IMG/VR virus record: IMGVR_UViG_3300031963_000026
Coordinates: 1 to 64,000 of that record
Length of the DNA: 64,000 nt
DNA from: a virus
Reading direction: 5' to 3' (one strand)
The notes under the pieces are model-generated. The model was given only the letters and a program-made list of their open reading frames with translations. It ran no database searches and had not been told where the DNA came from. Shown in pieces: positions 30,513 to 37,798 of the stretch. Positions within the stretch are counted from its first letter, which is position 1. Every line of letters starts with the position of its first letter. The translations under genes were made by a program, and so were the position numbers.

Positions 30513-30543
30513 CAAAGATAATTACAAAATTTCATACTTCAAA
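30513..30543 (-). promoter_or_regulatory. Bacteroidota-type promoter, leaderless
   Basis: TTTG-N19-TATCTTTG in minus orientation, then TGAT and ATG. Confidence 0.8.
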
Positions 30544-30736
30544 AGTGTTAATGTCGTTTTTTTCAAAAAACCAACAAAATATCACCTAACAACACCATAA
30601 GAACAAAAAAACACCATATTATACACTAAAACGAAAAGTTAATGATATCTTAATAACACACCGAAAAATTCATTTTATACAAATCCTTTTTTATTTATTG
30701 TTATGGATAAACACTTTTCTACTAAACAATTTAATT
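30544..30736. other. Divergent intergenic region
   Basis: AT-rich gap between two divergent genes. It contains the minus-strand promoter's upstream end and, near 30692, a TATTTAT box for the plus-strand gene. Nothing else recognised. Confidence 0.5.
30692..30698 (+). promoter_or_regulatory. Putative late promoter box
   Basis: TATTTAT, about 38 nt upstream of the ATG of the secreted transglycosylase gene. Confidence 0.4.
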
Positions 30737-31276
30737 ATGAAAACACTTTTTACACTACTATTTTCGTTTGTTTTTATTTCAATTTCTGTCGCAAAATCAC
30801 ACAAAAACTATGGAACAATAAAATCTCAAAAACTCTACGAATGTATTGAAAAATACTCAGAAGAGTTGGGTGTTCCCAAACACATCGCTTATAACATAGC
30901 AAGACTTGAAACCGGTTACAAAGGACCAACCCACAAAAACTACAACCCACACAGAAGATCAAGATGTGGGGCTGTCGGTCCAATGCAAATCATACCACGT
31001 TACGCAAAAAAACTCGAGAAGAATTTAAGTAACAAAATCTTAATGTATAATATTGAAACGAATGTTAGAATTTCGTTGAAGATGTTAAAGAAACATTACA
31101 ACAGGTACCATTCTTGGGAAAAGGCAGTCGCTTGTTACCATAAAGGTAATCCAAGACCTAACAAATATTCAAGATATGTTACAACAAATTACAACTACCA
31201 TCGTAAATGGGATCGGTCCTATAGGAATGATTACCCAAAGTGTGATACGACAGATATAATTTACGCAAACAGATGA
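30737..31276 (+). CDS. Secreted lytic transglycosylase (SLT family)
   Basis: 179 aa from MKTLFTLLFSFVFISISVAK, a signal peptide with predicted cleavage after SVA. The domain has HIAYNIARLETGYKG (catalytic Glu in A-x-x-E-T), RCGAVGPMQIIPRYAKK (G-x-x-Q-I/M motif) and KAVACYHKG. It cleaves glycan strands with 1,6-anhydro product in the known family. Export suggests action from the periplasm, in lysis or as host-derived cargo. Confidence 0.85.
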   Translation: MKTLFTLLFSFVFISISVAKSHKNYGTIKSQKLYECIEKYSEELGVPKHIAYNIARLETGYKGPTHKNYNPHRRSRCGAVGPMQIIPRYAKKLEKNLSNKILMYNIETNVRISLKMLKKHYNRYHSWEKAVACYHKGNPRPNKYSRYVTTNYNYHRKWDRSYRNDYPKCDTTDIIYANR

Positions 31277-31279
31277 AAA

Positions 31280-31316
31280 TAAAAATGGGGGTCATTGACC
31301 CCCATTTCTTTTATAC
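31280..31316. terminator. Bidirectional terminator
   Basis: ATGGGGGTCA-TTGA-CCCCCAT hairpin with A-run before and T-run after, between the convergent transglycosylase and transpeptidase-like genes. Confidence 0.8.
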
Positions 31317-31901
31317 AATATCCTTTGACTCAATCAAAGTATATGTAAATGAATTACCGTGTTTATCTCGGGACTTCCTAATGATTTCCATAAAGGAATC
31401 AAAATCCGCCGATCTTTTGAATACTTGGCAACCTTCCGACCAATTTTCTACGTATGTTGAATCAACACCCGCTTTATGAATGTTAATACCGAAAACACCT
31501 TCTTGGATTTTGTTCTCGTCGTGTTGCATATCTTTATCAGCATCACGATATACTTTCACATTCTTAGCTTGTCTCAACGCTTCATACTTACCTTGGTGTA
31601 ATCCGATTATGTGAGAACTTCTATACTGTCCTTCAACCAATCTTGCAACACCTGCAGCGTTATGATACTCCAACATCGCTTTCTTACCGGGATCGGTTGT
31701 GATCGTCCATTCATGATACTTCCATTGACCACCAACTTTATAAGATAGTGTAATAGTATCATCAAACGCATTCGTTACTTTATCACCTGTTGCTGAATTT
31801 CTTACTCCTACAATATTAACATCATAGTCGGTATCAGAATCAAACCACTTATAACCTTTTGTCTCAACCGCTTTTTGGATTTTCTCTCTACTGTAAGCCA
31901 T
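31311..31901 (-). CDS. L,D-transpeptidase-like cell-wall protein
   Basis: 196 aa. Near the C-terminus FGINIHKAGVDSTYVENWSE is followed by GCQVF: His, ~11 residues, then S-E-G-C, which is the YkuD-type H...S-x-G-C catalytic arrangement (Cys nucleophile). Upstream YHEWTITTDPGKKAMLEYHN also suits that fold. No signal peptide, as for an endolysin needing a holin; a membrane protein gene follows upstream in the same unit. It may be the phage's wall amidase or transpeptidase-fold endolysin. Confidence 0.6.
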   Translation of the reverse strand: MAYSREKIQKAVETKGYKWFDSDTDYDVNIVGVRNSATGDKVTNAFDDTITLSYKVGGQWKYHEWTITTDPGKKAMLEYHNAAGVARLVEGQYRSSHIIGLHQGKYEALRQAKNVKVYRDADKDMQHDENKIQEGVFGINIHKAGVDSTYVENWSEGCQVFKRSADFDSFMEIIRKSRDKHGNSFTYTLIESKDIV

Positions 31902-32155
31902 TATCCTTCAGTCTCCTCATCTTTTTTAGGTTTTTTAGGTGCTGCGAAGTTATCCAATGATGTTCCGAACAAACATGCAATAGTAACATACTCGACCGCA
32001 CTTACCAACTCAGCCGATGGTTTAATTTCTTCGTGAGTAAATGAATTAGCTATCATTGTTCCAGCAAGTGCAAGGAAACCAATGAAAGCGATTACTCTCT
32101 TTGAGCTCACATCTCCCGATGCGGAACTCAACATTGATTTGAAAAATTTTTTCAT
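31901..32155 (-). CDS. Small membrane protein, candidate holin
   Basis: 84 aa. An N-terminal charged segment precedes two hydrophobic helices (RVIAFIGFLALAGTMIANSF and SAVEYVTIACLFGTSL) and a charged tail (KKPKKDEETEG). Size, two helices and direct coupling to a cell-wall enzyme gene fit a class II holin. No sequence family recognised. Confidence 0.6.
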   Translation of the reverse strand: MKKFFKSMLSSASGDVSSKRVIAFIGFLALAGTMIANSFTHEEIKPSAELVSAVEYVTIACLFGTSLDNFAAPKKPKKDEETEG

Positions 32156-32172
32156 AATATCCTGTTTTATGA

Positions 32173-32179
32173 ATAAATA
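32173..32179 (-). promoter_or_regulatory. Putative late promoter box
   Basis: TATTTAT, 17 nt upstream of the candidate holin ATG. Confidence 0.45.
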
Positions 32180-32189
32180 TCTTCAACAA

Positions 32190-32579
32190 TCAAATTCTAC
32201 TCAAAAAATCAATAAAGGATTGTGTCATCGGTGTCGGTAAATCATCCAAATCAAAGAACCCACATTCAGTATGTTCAAACCCATCTTGAGCCATGTCCAA
32301 ATCAATATCAATCATCTCATCGGACTCATATAAGAACATATGAATTACCTTTGTTACCTTACCTTTTATTATAATTCTACCAATATAATTAAAATCACCT
32401 TGCAGTTCATAACCTGTTTCCTCATAAAACTCTCTCATCGCACCTTCGGGCGGTGATTCGTAATCCTCAACATGCCCTGATGGAATAGACCAATAACCAC
32501 CAAGTGTTTGATCCATCGCCCTTTTACACAAAAGAATTTCATTTCCAACTTTATATACAATTCCTGCAATTTCTTCCAT
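32190..32579 (-). CDS. NUDIX hydrolase
   Basis: 129 aa from MEEIAGIVYKVGNEILLCKR; the longer frame upstream crosses the divergent promoter. The NUDIX box is GHVEDYESPPEGAMREFYEE followed by TGYEL (G-x5-E-x7-R-E-x-x-E-E-x-G pattern). Such enzymes cleave nucleoside diphosphate derivatives, for example damaged or modified dNTPs or mRNA caps. Substrate not predictable. Confidence 0.9.
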   Translation of the reverse strand: MEEIAGIVYKVGNEILLCKRAMDQTLGGYWSIPSGHVEDYESPPEGAMREFYEETGYELQGDFNYIGRIIIKGKVTKVIHMFLYESDEMIDIDLDMAQDGFEHTECGFFDLDDLPTPMTQSFIDFLSRI

Positions 32580-32585
32580 ATTTAT
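32579..32585 (+). promoter_or_regulatory. Putative late promoter box in divergent gap
   Basis: CCATATTTATAAGTATG: TATTTAT ends 4 nt before the plus-strand ATG at 32590, while the minus-strand gene's start codon is at 32577-32579. The whole gap between divergent starts is 10 nt. Confidence 0.5.
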
Positions 32586-32589
32586 AAGT

Positions 32590-32949
32590 ATGTTATATCC
32601 AGTTAAAATAAGAATAAATGACCAAGTTTTCAAATGTGAAGTTAGACACACTAAAAGTGACTTGGAAAAAGGTATGATGGGAAGAACATTTCCCGATACT
32701 AATTATAGTATGTTGTTTATTATGCCAACATCAGAAAGACAAAGTTTTTGGATGAAAAACTGTGTTCAACCATTAGATATACTTTTTATATCGGGTGTTA
32801 AAATTACAACAATACATAAGAATTGTCCTCCTTGTGATGAAGAACCTTGTGAAACTTATGAAGGTTACGGTGGTTTTGTGTTAGAATTAAACGGTGGTGC
32901 CTGTGATATGTACGGAATAAACGAAGGTGATAGAATTGAGATTATTTAA
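32590..32949 (+). CDS. DUF192 family protein
   Basis: 119 aa. FKCEVRHTKSDLEKGMMGR, YSMLFIMPTSERQSFWMKNC, QPLDILFISG and VLELNGGACDMYGINEGDRI match DUF192: the E-x-x-x-G-M-M-x-R loop, F-W-M-K-N-x-x-x-P-L-D and the G...G-x-x-x-G-D end. Intracellular here (no signal peptide). Function of the family is unknown. Plus-strand, convergent with the next tagged gene. Confidence 0.88.
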   Translation: MLYPVKIRINDQVFKCEVRHTKSDLEKGMMGRTFPDTNYSMLFIMPTSERQSFWMKNCVQPLDILFISGVKITTIHKNCPPCDEEPCETYEGYGGFVLELNGGACDMYGINEGDRIEII

Positions 32950-33308
32950 TCCCAATGAACACTCATATAAGGCCTACCATCCTTAAGATGTAACTCACCC
33001 ATTCCCCAACCTTCAACATTACGAAACGTAACAGATCCACCGGACTTAACATCTACCATATCCTCAACTCTTACAACCATACCTGGTGTTAATTTTTGGT
33101 TCTTACCTTTTGGATCTAATACAACGGTACCATTAACATTCATCACCGTTAATTTATTTCTATTAACCGGTTTCAAACTCTTTTCAACAATTTTACCGTC
33201 ATTAGTCATAATGGATCCAAATTTAATTCCCGATCCAACTTGTTCACTTATTACTTTTTTTACTAATCTAACTAAATCAGATTCAGTAAGTCTTACAATT
33301 TTACTCAT
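32946..33308 (-). CDS. Capsid-tagged small protein
   Basis: 120 aa. The start MSKIVRLTESDLVRLVKKVI is followed by SEQVGSG: L-T-E-S and I-S-E-Q are two candidate cleavage points. This subtype (xxIVxLxESxLVxLxxxIxxE) recurs at 57580. The mature part is beta-rich (TVVLDPKGKNQKLTPGMVVR). Function unknown. Confidence 0.78.
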   Translation of the reverse strand: MSKIVRLTESDLVRLVKKVISEQVGSGIKFGSIMTNDGKIVEKSLKPVNRNKLTVMNVNGTVVLDPKGKNQKLTPGMVVRVEDMVDVKSGGSVTFRNVEGWGMGELHLKDGRPYMSVHWD

Positions 33309-33309
33309 A

Positions 33310-33678
33310 TTATTTTAATGTTAAAAGATATTTTAATTTATTAAATTCCGCCATCATTTCATCTCTAATGTTTAACAGATCACTATCACCCGCATCATAT
33401 ACATCATTCAGTGATAGTAAAAAATCAACACATGAATTTACATAATCATCAATACTAATTTCATCAATATCAATAATCTCAATATTTAAGACACCATTAT
33501 TTAATCTAGGTCTCCCATGTTTACCCATACAAACCTCAACAAACTTATCAATTAAGTCATCTAATGCATCATACACACCACCAAACGCTTGGTGTTGAGC
33601 ATAACTTGTGGTTTGCCAATGCAACATTTTAACCTGTTGTTGCATCTTCATCATGTTTTCAATTATTTCAACTTGCAT
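33310..33678 (-). CDS. Ferritin/Dps-like helical protein (DUF5856-like)
   Basis: 122 aa. MKMQQQVKMLHWQTTSYAQH, AFGGVYDALDDLIDKFVEVC and GRPRL match a phage family with a Dps-like four-helix pattern (LHWxTxSYAxHxAxGxxYDxLDxxxDxFVE). In Dps the W and H/D/E positions form the ferroxidase centre; whether metal is bound here is unclear. It lies between two tagged genes. Confidence 0.75.
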   Translation of the reverse strand: MQVEIIENMMKMQQQVKMLHWQTTSYAQHQAFGGVYDALDDLIDKFVEVCMGKHGRPRLNNGVLNIEIIDIDEISIDDYVNSCVDFLLSLNDVYDAGDSDLLNIRDEMMAEFNKLKYLLTLK

Positions 33679-33679
33679 A

Positions 33680-34678
33680 TTATATAAAATTAATTAATTT
33701 AGAAAAGTAATCATCAATAGAGTTAGAACTAGCACTTGATGGTTTTTCAACTTCCACCGGTTTAATTACCGCTTCGGGTTTAGTGGTCGTTCCCGAAACT
33801 TCGTCATTGAATAGTTGGCTACCTTCACGAGTGTTTGTAAATTCTTCCATTTTCTCGTTAACGGTTTCCTCACCATATTTATTAACCAATTGCTCGGGGG
33901 TTGTGAATTTAGTAATACCCATGTAATCCAAAAATCTACCCCAAAATTTAGTTTTTAATATTAACTTACTTAATTGAGGATTTCTCCACCAACCTATCTT
34001 ACGGAAAAACTTAGTTAATTTACCCATCTTATCAACATTAAAATCTCTAAACACTCTAACTGATTTTGATGTCTTTCCCGTCAATGCCGCTTCTTTAGCA
34101 CCCGCAGTGAATAATTTAATCCAATCTGAGATTAAATTAATAAACCTACCAATTAAAGGTATTTTCCTACCTTTCTCTAATATATTCATCAATGGTTGTG
34201 ACCATTTTGATGTTGTATTAGCCAAACTAGTAACCGCCTTGTCACCTTTTAAGATCTCCTGTGCGACTTTTGAACTCTTACCCGTAGCCATCGCCACTTC
34301 CAAACCTTTAACACCTTTACTAGCCATCGCAACACCTTTTATTGGTTTTGCAATAAGATCACCAACATAAGGTATTGCTGATATCATTGATAATATTCCA
34401 AAAAACTTTTGACCTCTTGAGAAATAGATAACACCATTCACTAAATCAACAACACCTGTTGGATCAAAAATACCCACGATATCACCCGCAGTTTGAATCC
34501 AATCCATAACACTTTCATTTATATCTATAATGTCATTAGGATATAATATCTTCAAATATTCAATAACCGCAATCTTAGCCTCATCATCAAAATTCTCAAC
34601 GATACCTCTAACTCTTTTTAATTCTTGGTTAGATAACATTAAACGATTAACCTGCGACTCCGCTAGTTGTAATTTCAT
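33680..34678 (-). CDS. Capsid-tagged protein with pretoxin-like hydrophobic domain
   Basis: 332 aa. The start MKLQLAESQVNRLMLSNQE has L-A-E as cleavage candidate. Residues ~58-125 contain WIQTAGDIVGIFDPTGVVDL, VNGVIYFSRGQKFFGILSM and ISAIPYVGDLIAKPIKG. This glycine-proline-rich hydrophobic segment (VGD...DP...GD...IPxVGD) resembles pretoxin or polymorphic-toxin linker regions and could insert in membranes. The C-terminal third is charged with a Pro/Ser linker. A membrane-penetrating ejection protein is one reading; scaffold or toxin is another. Confidence 0.72.
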   Translation of the reverse strand: MKLQLAESQVNRLMLSNQELKRVRGIVENFDDEAKIAVIEYLKILYPNDIIDINESVMDWIQTAGDIVGIFDPTGVVDLVNGVIYFSRGQKFFGILSMISAIPYVGDLIAKPIKGVAMASKGVKGLEVAMATGKSSKVAQEILKGDKAVTSLANTTSKWSQPLMNILEKGRKIPLIGRFINLISDWIKLFTAGAKEAALTGKTSKSVRVFRDFNVDKMGKLTKFFRKIGWWRNPQLSKLILKTKFWGRFLDYMGITKFTTPEQLVNKYGEETVNEKMEEFTNTREGSQLFNDEVSGTTTKPEAVIKPVEVEKPSSASSNSIDDYFSKLINFI

Positions 34679-34696
34679 AAATTATTTTTATTTATA

Positions 34697-34703
34697 ATAA
34701 ATA
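34697..34703 (-). promoter_or_regulatory. Putative late promoter box
   Basis: TATTTAT, 18 nt upstream of the ATG at 34678. Confidence 0.45.
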
Positions 34704-34714
34704 CCTACAAAAAC

Positions 34715-34736
34715 AAAAAAAGGGAATCCCTTCCCA
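34715..34736 (-). terminator. Intrinsic terminator
   Basis: In minus orientation GGGAA-GGGA-TTCCC followed by TTTTTTTG, ending the 22-residue gene. Confidence 0.7.
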
Positions 34737-34743
34737 TCATTTT

Positions 34744-34812
34744 TCACGATTCAACATCGTCCTCAGCATAAGCACCCTCATCTTCTTCTTCAGGGTCATA
34801 AAAATCTCTCAT
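34744..34812 (-). CDS. 22-residue acidic peptide
   Basis: MRDFYDPEEEDEGAYAEDDV plus ES. It has its own TATTTAT box upstream, a terminator on each side and a clean ATG and stop, which supports a real gene despite its size. Function unknown. Confidence 0.5.
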   Translation of the reverse strand: MRDFYDPEEEDEGAYAEDDVES

Positions 34813-34823
34813 AATGTTTATTT

Positions 34824-34830
34824 ATAAATA
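34824..34830 (-). promoter_or_regulatory. Putative late promoter box
   Basis: TATTTAT in TATATTTATAAATAAAC, 11 nt upstream of the 22-residue gene. Confidence 0.45.
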
Positions 34831-34855
34831 TAAAAAAAGGGACCTAAGTCCCATT
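34831..34855 (-). terminator. Intrinsic terminator
   Basis: In minus orientation GGGAC-TTAG-GTCCC followed by TTTTTTT, ending the 34868-35551 gene. Confidence 0.8.
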
Positions 34856-34867
34856 TTCCAATATTAA

Positions 34868-35551
34868 TTAAAAGTAAAAATAAACGTCGGGATTACGTGC
34901 ATCAACCATCTGAGTTTCAAACCAAGTGTGTCCAATCTCCCAAGTACCCTCAATTGTGTTAATAATGATAGTTCCTTCTCCTCCATCATTGTTTTCCCAT
35001 CCACCATAATTATCGTATAAAATCTGATAAGCATAGTTTTGATATTCAGACCCATTGTAATCATCATCACCGTCAAATTCTACATCATCGTGTATAGATC
35101 CATCATCACCACCACCACTATATTTCGCAGTATAAACACCACGACCTTCCAACTTTTCCATCCAATCTTCAGATATTGTACCTTCAGAATACGAATCTTC
35201 AGATCCGTAAGATTCATATTCAGCATCAAACCATACTTTCTTTTCATCAACACCTATATAAACATCAACTGTAGAATAGTTAATATCTTCATGAACGTTA
35301 TCAAATAATTTATCCCATAAATCACTTTCAGTAAAAAGGTCATCAATTATTTGATTTACACCGAAATCTTCCTTAATGGATACATTATTAGTCTTAGAAT
35401 ACCAATAATCAATACTATCCGGTTCTGTACTACCATCATAAAAATATAAGGTGGTATATGCCTCACTAACATCCGCTTGCATTTTTAGATATAATGAAAA
35501 TATCTTAAATTTTTTTTTCAATCTTTCGTCTAATTCAATCTCAATTGCCAT
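34868..35551 (-). CDS. Large acidic protein of unknown function
   Basis: 227 aa, start MAIEIELDERLKKKFKIFSL. Very rich in Asp, Gly, Ser and Tyr after residue 120 (YSGGGDDGSIHDD, WENNDGGEG), so charge mimicry or a virion role is possible. No family recognised. Monocistronic, with TATTTAT box and terminator. Confidence 0.75.
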   Translation of the reverse strand: MAIEIELDERLKKKFKIFSLYLKMQADVSEAYTTLYFYDGSTEPDSIDYWYSKTNNVSIKEDFGVNQIIDDLFTESDLWDKLFDNVHEDINYSTVDVYIGVDEKKVWFDAEYESYGSEDSYSEGTISEDWMEKLEGRGVYTAKYSGGGDDGSIHDDVEFDGDDDYNGSEYQNYAYQILYDNYGGWENNDGGEGTIIINTIEGTWEIGHTWFETQMVDARNPDVYFYF

Positions 35552-35564
35552 ATCTTTTTTTTAT

Positions 35565-35571
35565 ATAAATA
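35565..35571 (-). promoter_or_regulatory. Putative late promoter box
   Basis: TATTTAT, 13 nt upstream of the ATG at 35551. Confidence 0.45.
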
Positions 35572-35925
35572 TTAGTCTTCTATGTTTAAGTCCATAGTTC
35601 TAATCATCCAAATAGGTCTTTCTTTATTTTCTATAGCCTTTAACCATTCTTTCGCCGATGGTATATAATTGGAACAATCTTCCCTTACGTGTTGTTCACC
35701 AACATATCTAGTATAAACTACCGTACCATCTGAGTTAACAAACGATTCTCCGAACACCTTCTGACATTCAAAAATTCCCTCACTATGATGTCTGAATATT
35801 CTGTGGTTTGAATGTCCATACCACGCTTTGGTTTCATCAAACCAATTATGAATATGAATATAATCTTCAACCTTCCCACCAAATTTTTTCACAGATGATT
35901 TAGCATGTAACATCGGATGTGCCAT
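35572..35925 (-). CDS. DUF6915-like protein
   Basis: 117 aa. MAHPMLHAKSSVKKFGGKVE, DYIHIHNWFDETKAWYG, RIFRHHSEGIFECQKVFG and RYVGEQHVREDCSNYIPSAK match a family of small bacterial and phage proteins with conserved His residues (MAHPLLHA...RHHxEGIF...GEQHVxED). The His cluster suggests metal binding. Biochemical role unknown. It directly follows the methyltransferase gene. Confidence 0.82.
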   Translation of the reverse strand: MAHPMLHAKSSVKKFGGKVEDYIHIHNWFDETKAWYGHSNHRIFRHHSEGIFECQKVFGESFVNSDGTVVYTRYVGEQHVREDCSNYIPSAKEWLKAIENKERPIWMIRTMDLNIED

Positions 35926-35927
35926 AA

Positions 35928-36782
35928 TTAAAATGTAATTTCCTTTTGATTTTTAGTTAAAACAAACTCACCAACTCTCTTCCTTGCAATGTCCGCATAG
36001 TTTTGAGATAATTCAATCCCAACCCATTTACGATCCAACACCTCGGCAGCAACCAATGAAGTTCCCGATCCCGCAAACGGATCCAAAACAATATCATCTT
36101 TATATGTTAAGATTTTTATCGCCTTGGTCGGAATATCCATTGAAAATGTTGCCTTGGTCATTGACCTTGTGTCTGCGAAGTAATTCCATTGTCCATACAC
36201 CAACTCGATAAATTCTTTTTTATCTTCGTCTTGATATACTCTTTTTGTTTTTCCTTCCACGTCTTTCTCTTCATATTTCCATTGAGGTTGTCCTTTGTTT
36301 ATTTTCTTCGGTGATCCTTTATAAGCCAAAATCACACATTCCTTTGGATTATAAATATACGGTGATGACGGACTCATCCAAGAACCCCAAGCAGTTGTCT
36401 TACTTCTATGTGGTGATTGTTCCTCCAAATCAACAATACCATAAAACCCAAAACCGATTTCTTTCATAATTTGCCAAACCTCAGACGCAATAAAAATACG
36501 ACCACCCTTCGTTTGTCGGTTAATCTCATAAGGAATATTCAACGATATACGACCACCTTCTTTCAACACATTAAACGCTTGTGTTAACCAATTTCTGGTG
36601 AAAACTAAATAATCGTCAATATGTAAATCATCTTCACAAACATCATAATCAATCCCCACACCATACGGAGGACTAGTAACGATCAAATCAATAGATCCCT
36701 CGGGTAATGTTTTCATAACTTCAACACAATCACCAGTGATTATTTTACTCAAAACATCACCAATATCTTCAATTTTCTTCAT
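35928..36782 (-). CDS. DNA N4-cytosine or N6-adenine methyltransferase
   Basis: 284 aa. SIDLIVTSPPYGVGIDY holds the catalytic TSPPYG motif (IV) near the N-terminus and VLDPFAGSGTSLVAAEVL the AdoMet motif (I) near the C-terminus, giving the beta-class order. The variable region between carries WMSPSSPYIYNPKECVILAY. S-P-P-Y occurs in N4-cytosine and beta-class N6-adenine enzymes, so the base cannot be settled. It may protect phage DNA from restriction; a specificity-like fragment gene lies divergently at 36929. Confidence 0.92.
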   Translation of the reverse strand: MKKIEDIGDVLSKIITGDCVEVMKTLPEGSIDLIVTSPPYGVGIDYDVCEDDLHIDDYLVFTRNWLTQAFNVLKEGGRISLNIPYEINRQTKGGRIFIASEVWQIMKEIGFGFYGIVDLEEQSPHRSKTTAWGSWMSPSSPYIYNPKECVILAYKGSPKKINKGQPQWKYEEKDVEGKTKRVYQDEDKKEFIELVYGQWNYFADTRSMTKATFSMDIPTKAIKILTYKDDIVLDPFAGSGTSLVAAEVLDRKWVGIELSQNYADIARKRVGEFVLTKNQKEITF

Positions 36783-36917
36783 CTAATATTTTTTTACTAA
36801 GTAATGATAATCAATTTTTAACTAACTTTCAATGTTGATAAGTTTTTTGATGAAAATTAAAATCTATGACTAACTTTGTAATGTTAAAAAAAAGAAGTAA
36901 TAATTCAAACTCAAAAC

Positions 36918-36924
36918 TATTTAT
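36918..36924 (+). promoter_or_regulatory. Putative late promoter box
   Basis: TATTTAT, 4 nt before the ATG at 36929 (AACTATTTATTATTATG). Confidence 0.5.
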
Positions 36925-36928
36925 TATT

Positions 36929-37210
36929 ATGAGACTTAAAGATTTATGTGATTTTTCCCTGAATAATCCTGATGCCGACTTTTGGTTAGTTAGAAAAGGT
37001 TCCGCTAATGTTGTGGGAACACCAACTAAAGAATTCTCACCCGAACACATCGGAGTTACCGTTACAAGGACCGATATCCTTCTTCCCGATTATCTGTTCT
37101 ACGTATTTCAATATTTAGTTTCATCAGGTAAACTACAACAATTATCTCACGGAACAACCAAACTATCAAATATTAAGATATCCGATATTGGTAACATACA
37201 AGTAGGATAA
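36929..37210 (+). CDS. HsdS-like target recognition fragment
   Basis: 93 aa from MRLKDLCDFSLNNPDADFWL; the upstream in-frame Met precedes the promoter box. GVTVTRTDILLPDYLFYVFQ and QQLSHGTTKLSNIKISDIGN follow the end-of-TRD pattern of type I specificity subunits (LxPxYLxYxL...GTTxxxIxxxDIxxI). It is about a quarter of a full HsdS, with no second TRD. It could act as a stand-alone recognition or decoy protein. Confidence 0.65.
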   Translation: MRLKDLCDFSLNNPDADFWLVRKGSANVVGTPTKEFSPEHIGVTVTRTDILLPDYLFYVFQYLVSSGKLQQLSHGTTKLSNIKISDIGNIQVG

Positions 37211-37245
37211 AAAAATGGGGGTTATTAAACCCCCGTTTTTGTTTT
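37211..37245. terminator. Bidirectional terminator
   Basis: ATGGGGGTT-ATTA-AACCCCCGT hairpin with an A-run before and T-run after, between convergent genes. Confidence 0.85.
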
Positions 37246-37464
37246 AATGATATTCTCAATCTTTCTTTCAAGATACCATTTTGCCTTTGTTAAATCTTCC
37301 AATTCCTTCATTGGGTTCTTTTTTCCTGCTCTTGAGATGTATTTCACCGTATTACCTAAGTGAAAATCCAAGTCCCAAGCCTCAATCACCTTAATGGCTT
37401 CATACACATTTGTTTCACCACCGTAATGACCTGGGTGATTAACCATATCTTTTTCTTCTCCCAT
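37225..37464 (-). CDS. DUF3310 family protein
   Basis: 79 aa. MVNHPGHYGGETNVYEAIKV, IEAWDLDFHLGNTVKYISRA and GKKNPMKELEDLTKAKWYLE are the complete DUF3310 signature (NHPxHY...EAIxVIE...LGNxxKYxxRaGkK...eDLxKAxWYL). It is common in phages near nucleotide metabolism genes; activity unproven. Confidence 0.93.
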   Translation of the reverse strand: MGEEKDMVNHPGHYGGETNVYEAIKVIEAWDLDFHLGNTVKYISRAGKKNPMKELEDLTKAKWYLERKIENIIKTKTGV

Positions 37465-37476
37465 ATTATAAACTGT

Positions 37477-37662
37477 TTAATTTTTAACAATAACAAAATA
37501 ATCTTTTCCGTATTTACTTTCTTCAATGATCCCTTCTTCAATCAAACCGATCAAATATTCTCTCGTTTCCCAATCACTCTTCTTCAGGATGTATTTAGCA
37601 ATAAATCCGATGTGTAATGGTTGAGCCAATTTTTTTAAGAGTTTCCCATCAATGTCATCCAT
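37477..37662 (-). CDS. Small winged-helix-like protein
   Basis: 61 aa. HIGFIAKYILKKSDWETREY and LIGLIEEGIIEESKYGKDYF read as helix-turn-helix plus wing: I-A-K-Y-I, then L-I-x-E-G-x-I-x-E and a Y-F-V-I-V strand. Possibly a small transcription regulator. Family not certain. Confidence 0.68.
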   Translation of the reverse strand: MDDIDGKLLKKLAQPLHIGFIAKYILKKSDWETREYLIGLIEEGIIEESKYGKDYFVIVKN

Positions 37663-37688
37663 ACTTTTTTTTCATAAAGTTACAAAAT

Positions 37689-37793
37689 TTATTCCACTTC
37701 GTCAACAACTTTTTCTCTAATTATTATCGCACCATCATAATCCTTATAATCTTCATACTCCTCGGGTGTAATTATAATAAACCTGTGCGCCAT
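37689..37793 (-). CDS. 34-residue protein of unknown function
   Basis: MAHRFIIITPEEYEDYKDYD then GAIIIREKVVDEVE. It lies between two minus-strand genes with 5 nt to the upstream stop. Too short to classify. Confidence 0.55.
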   Translation of the reverse strand: MAHRFIIITPEEYEDYKDYDGAIIIREKVVDEVE

Positions 37794-37798
37794 ATAAA

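Noticed and set aside
33680-34678. Toxin-immunity pair
   Set aside because: The pretoxin-like segment has no toxin tip or adjacent immunity gene; treated as a possible membrane-active packaged protein only.
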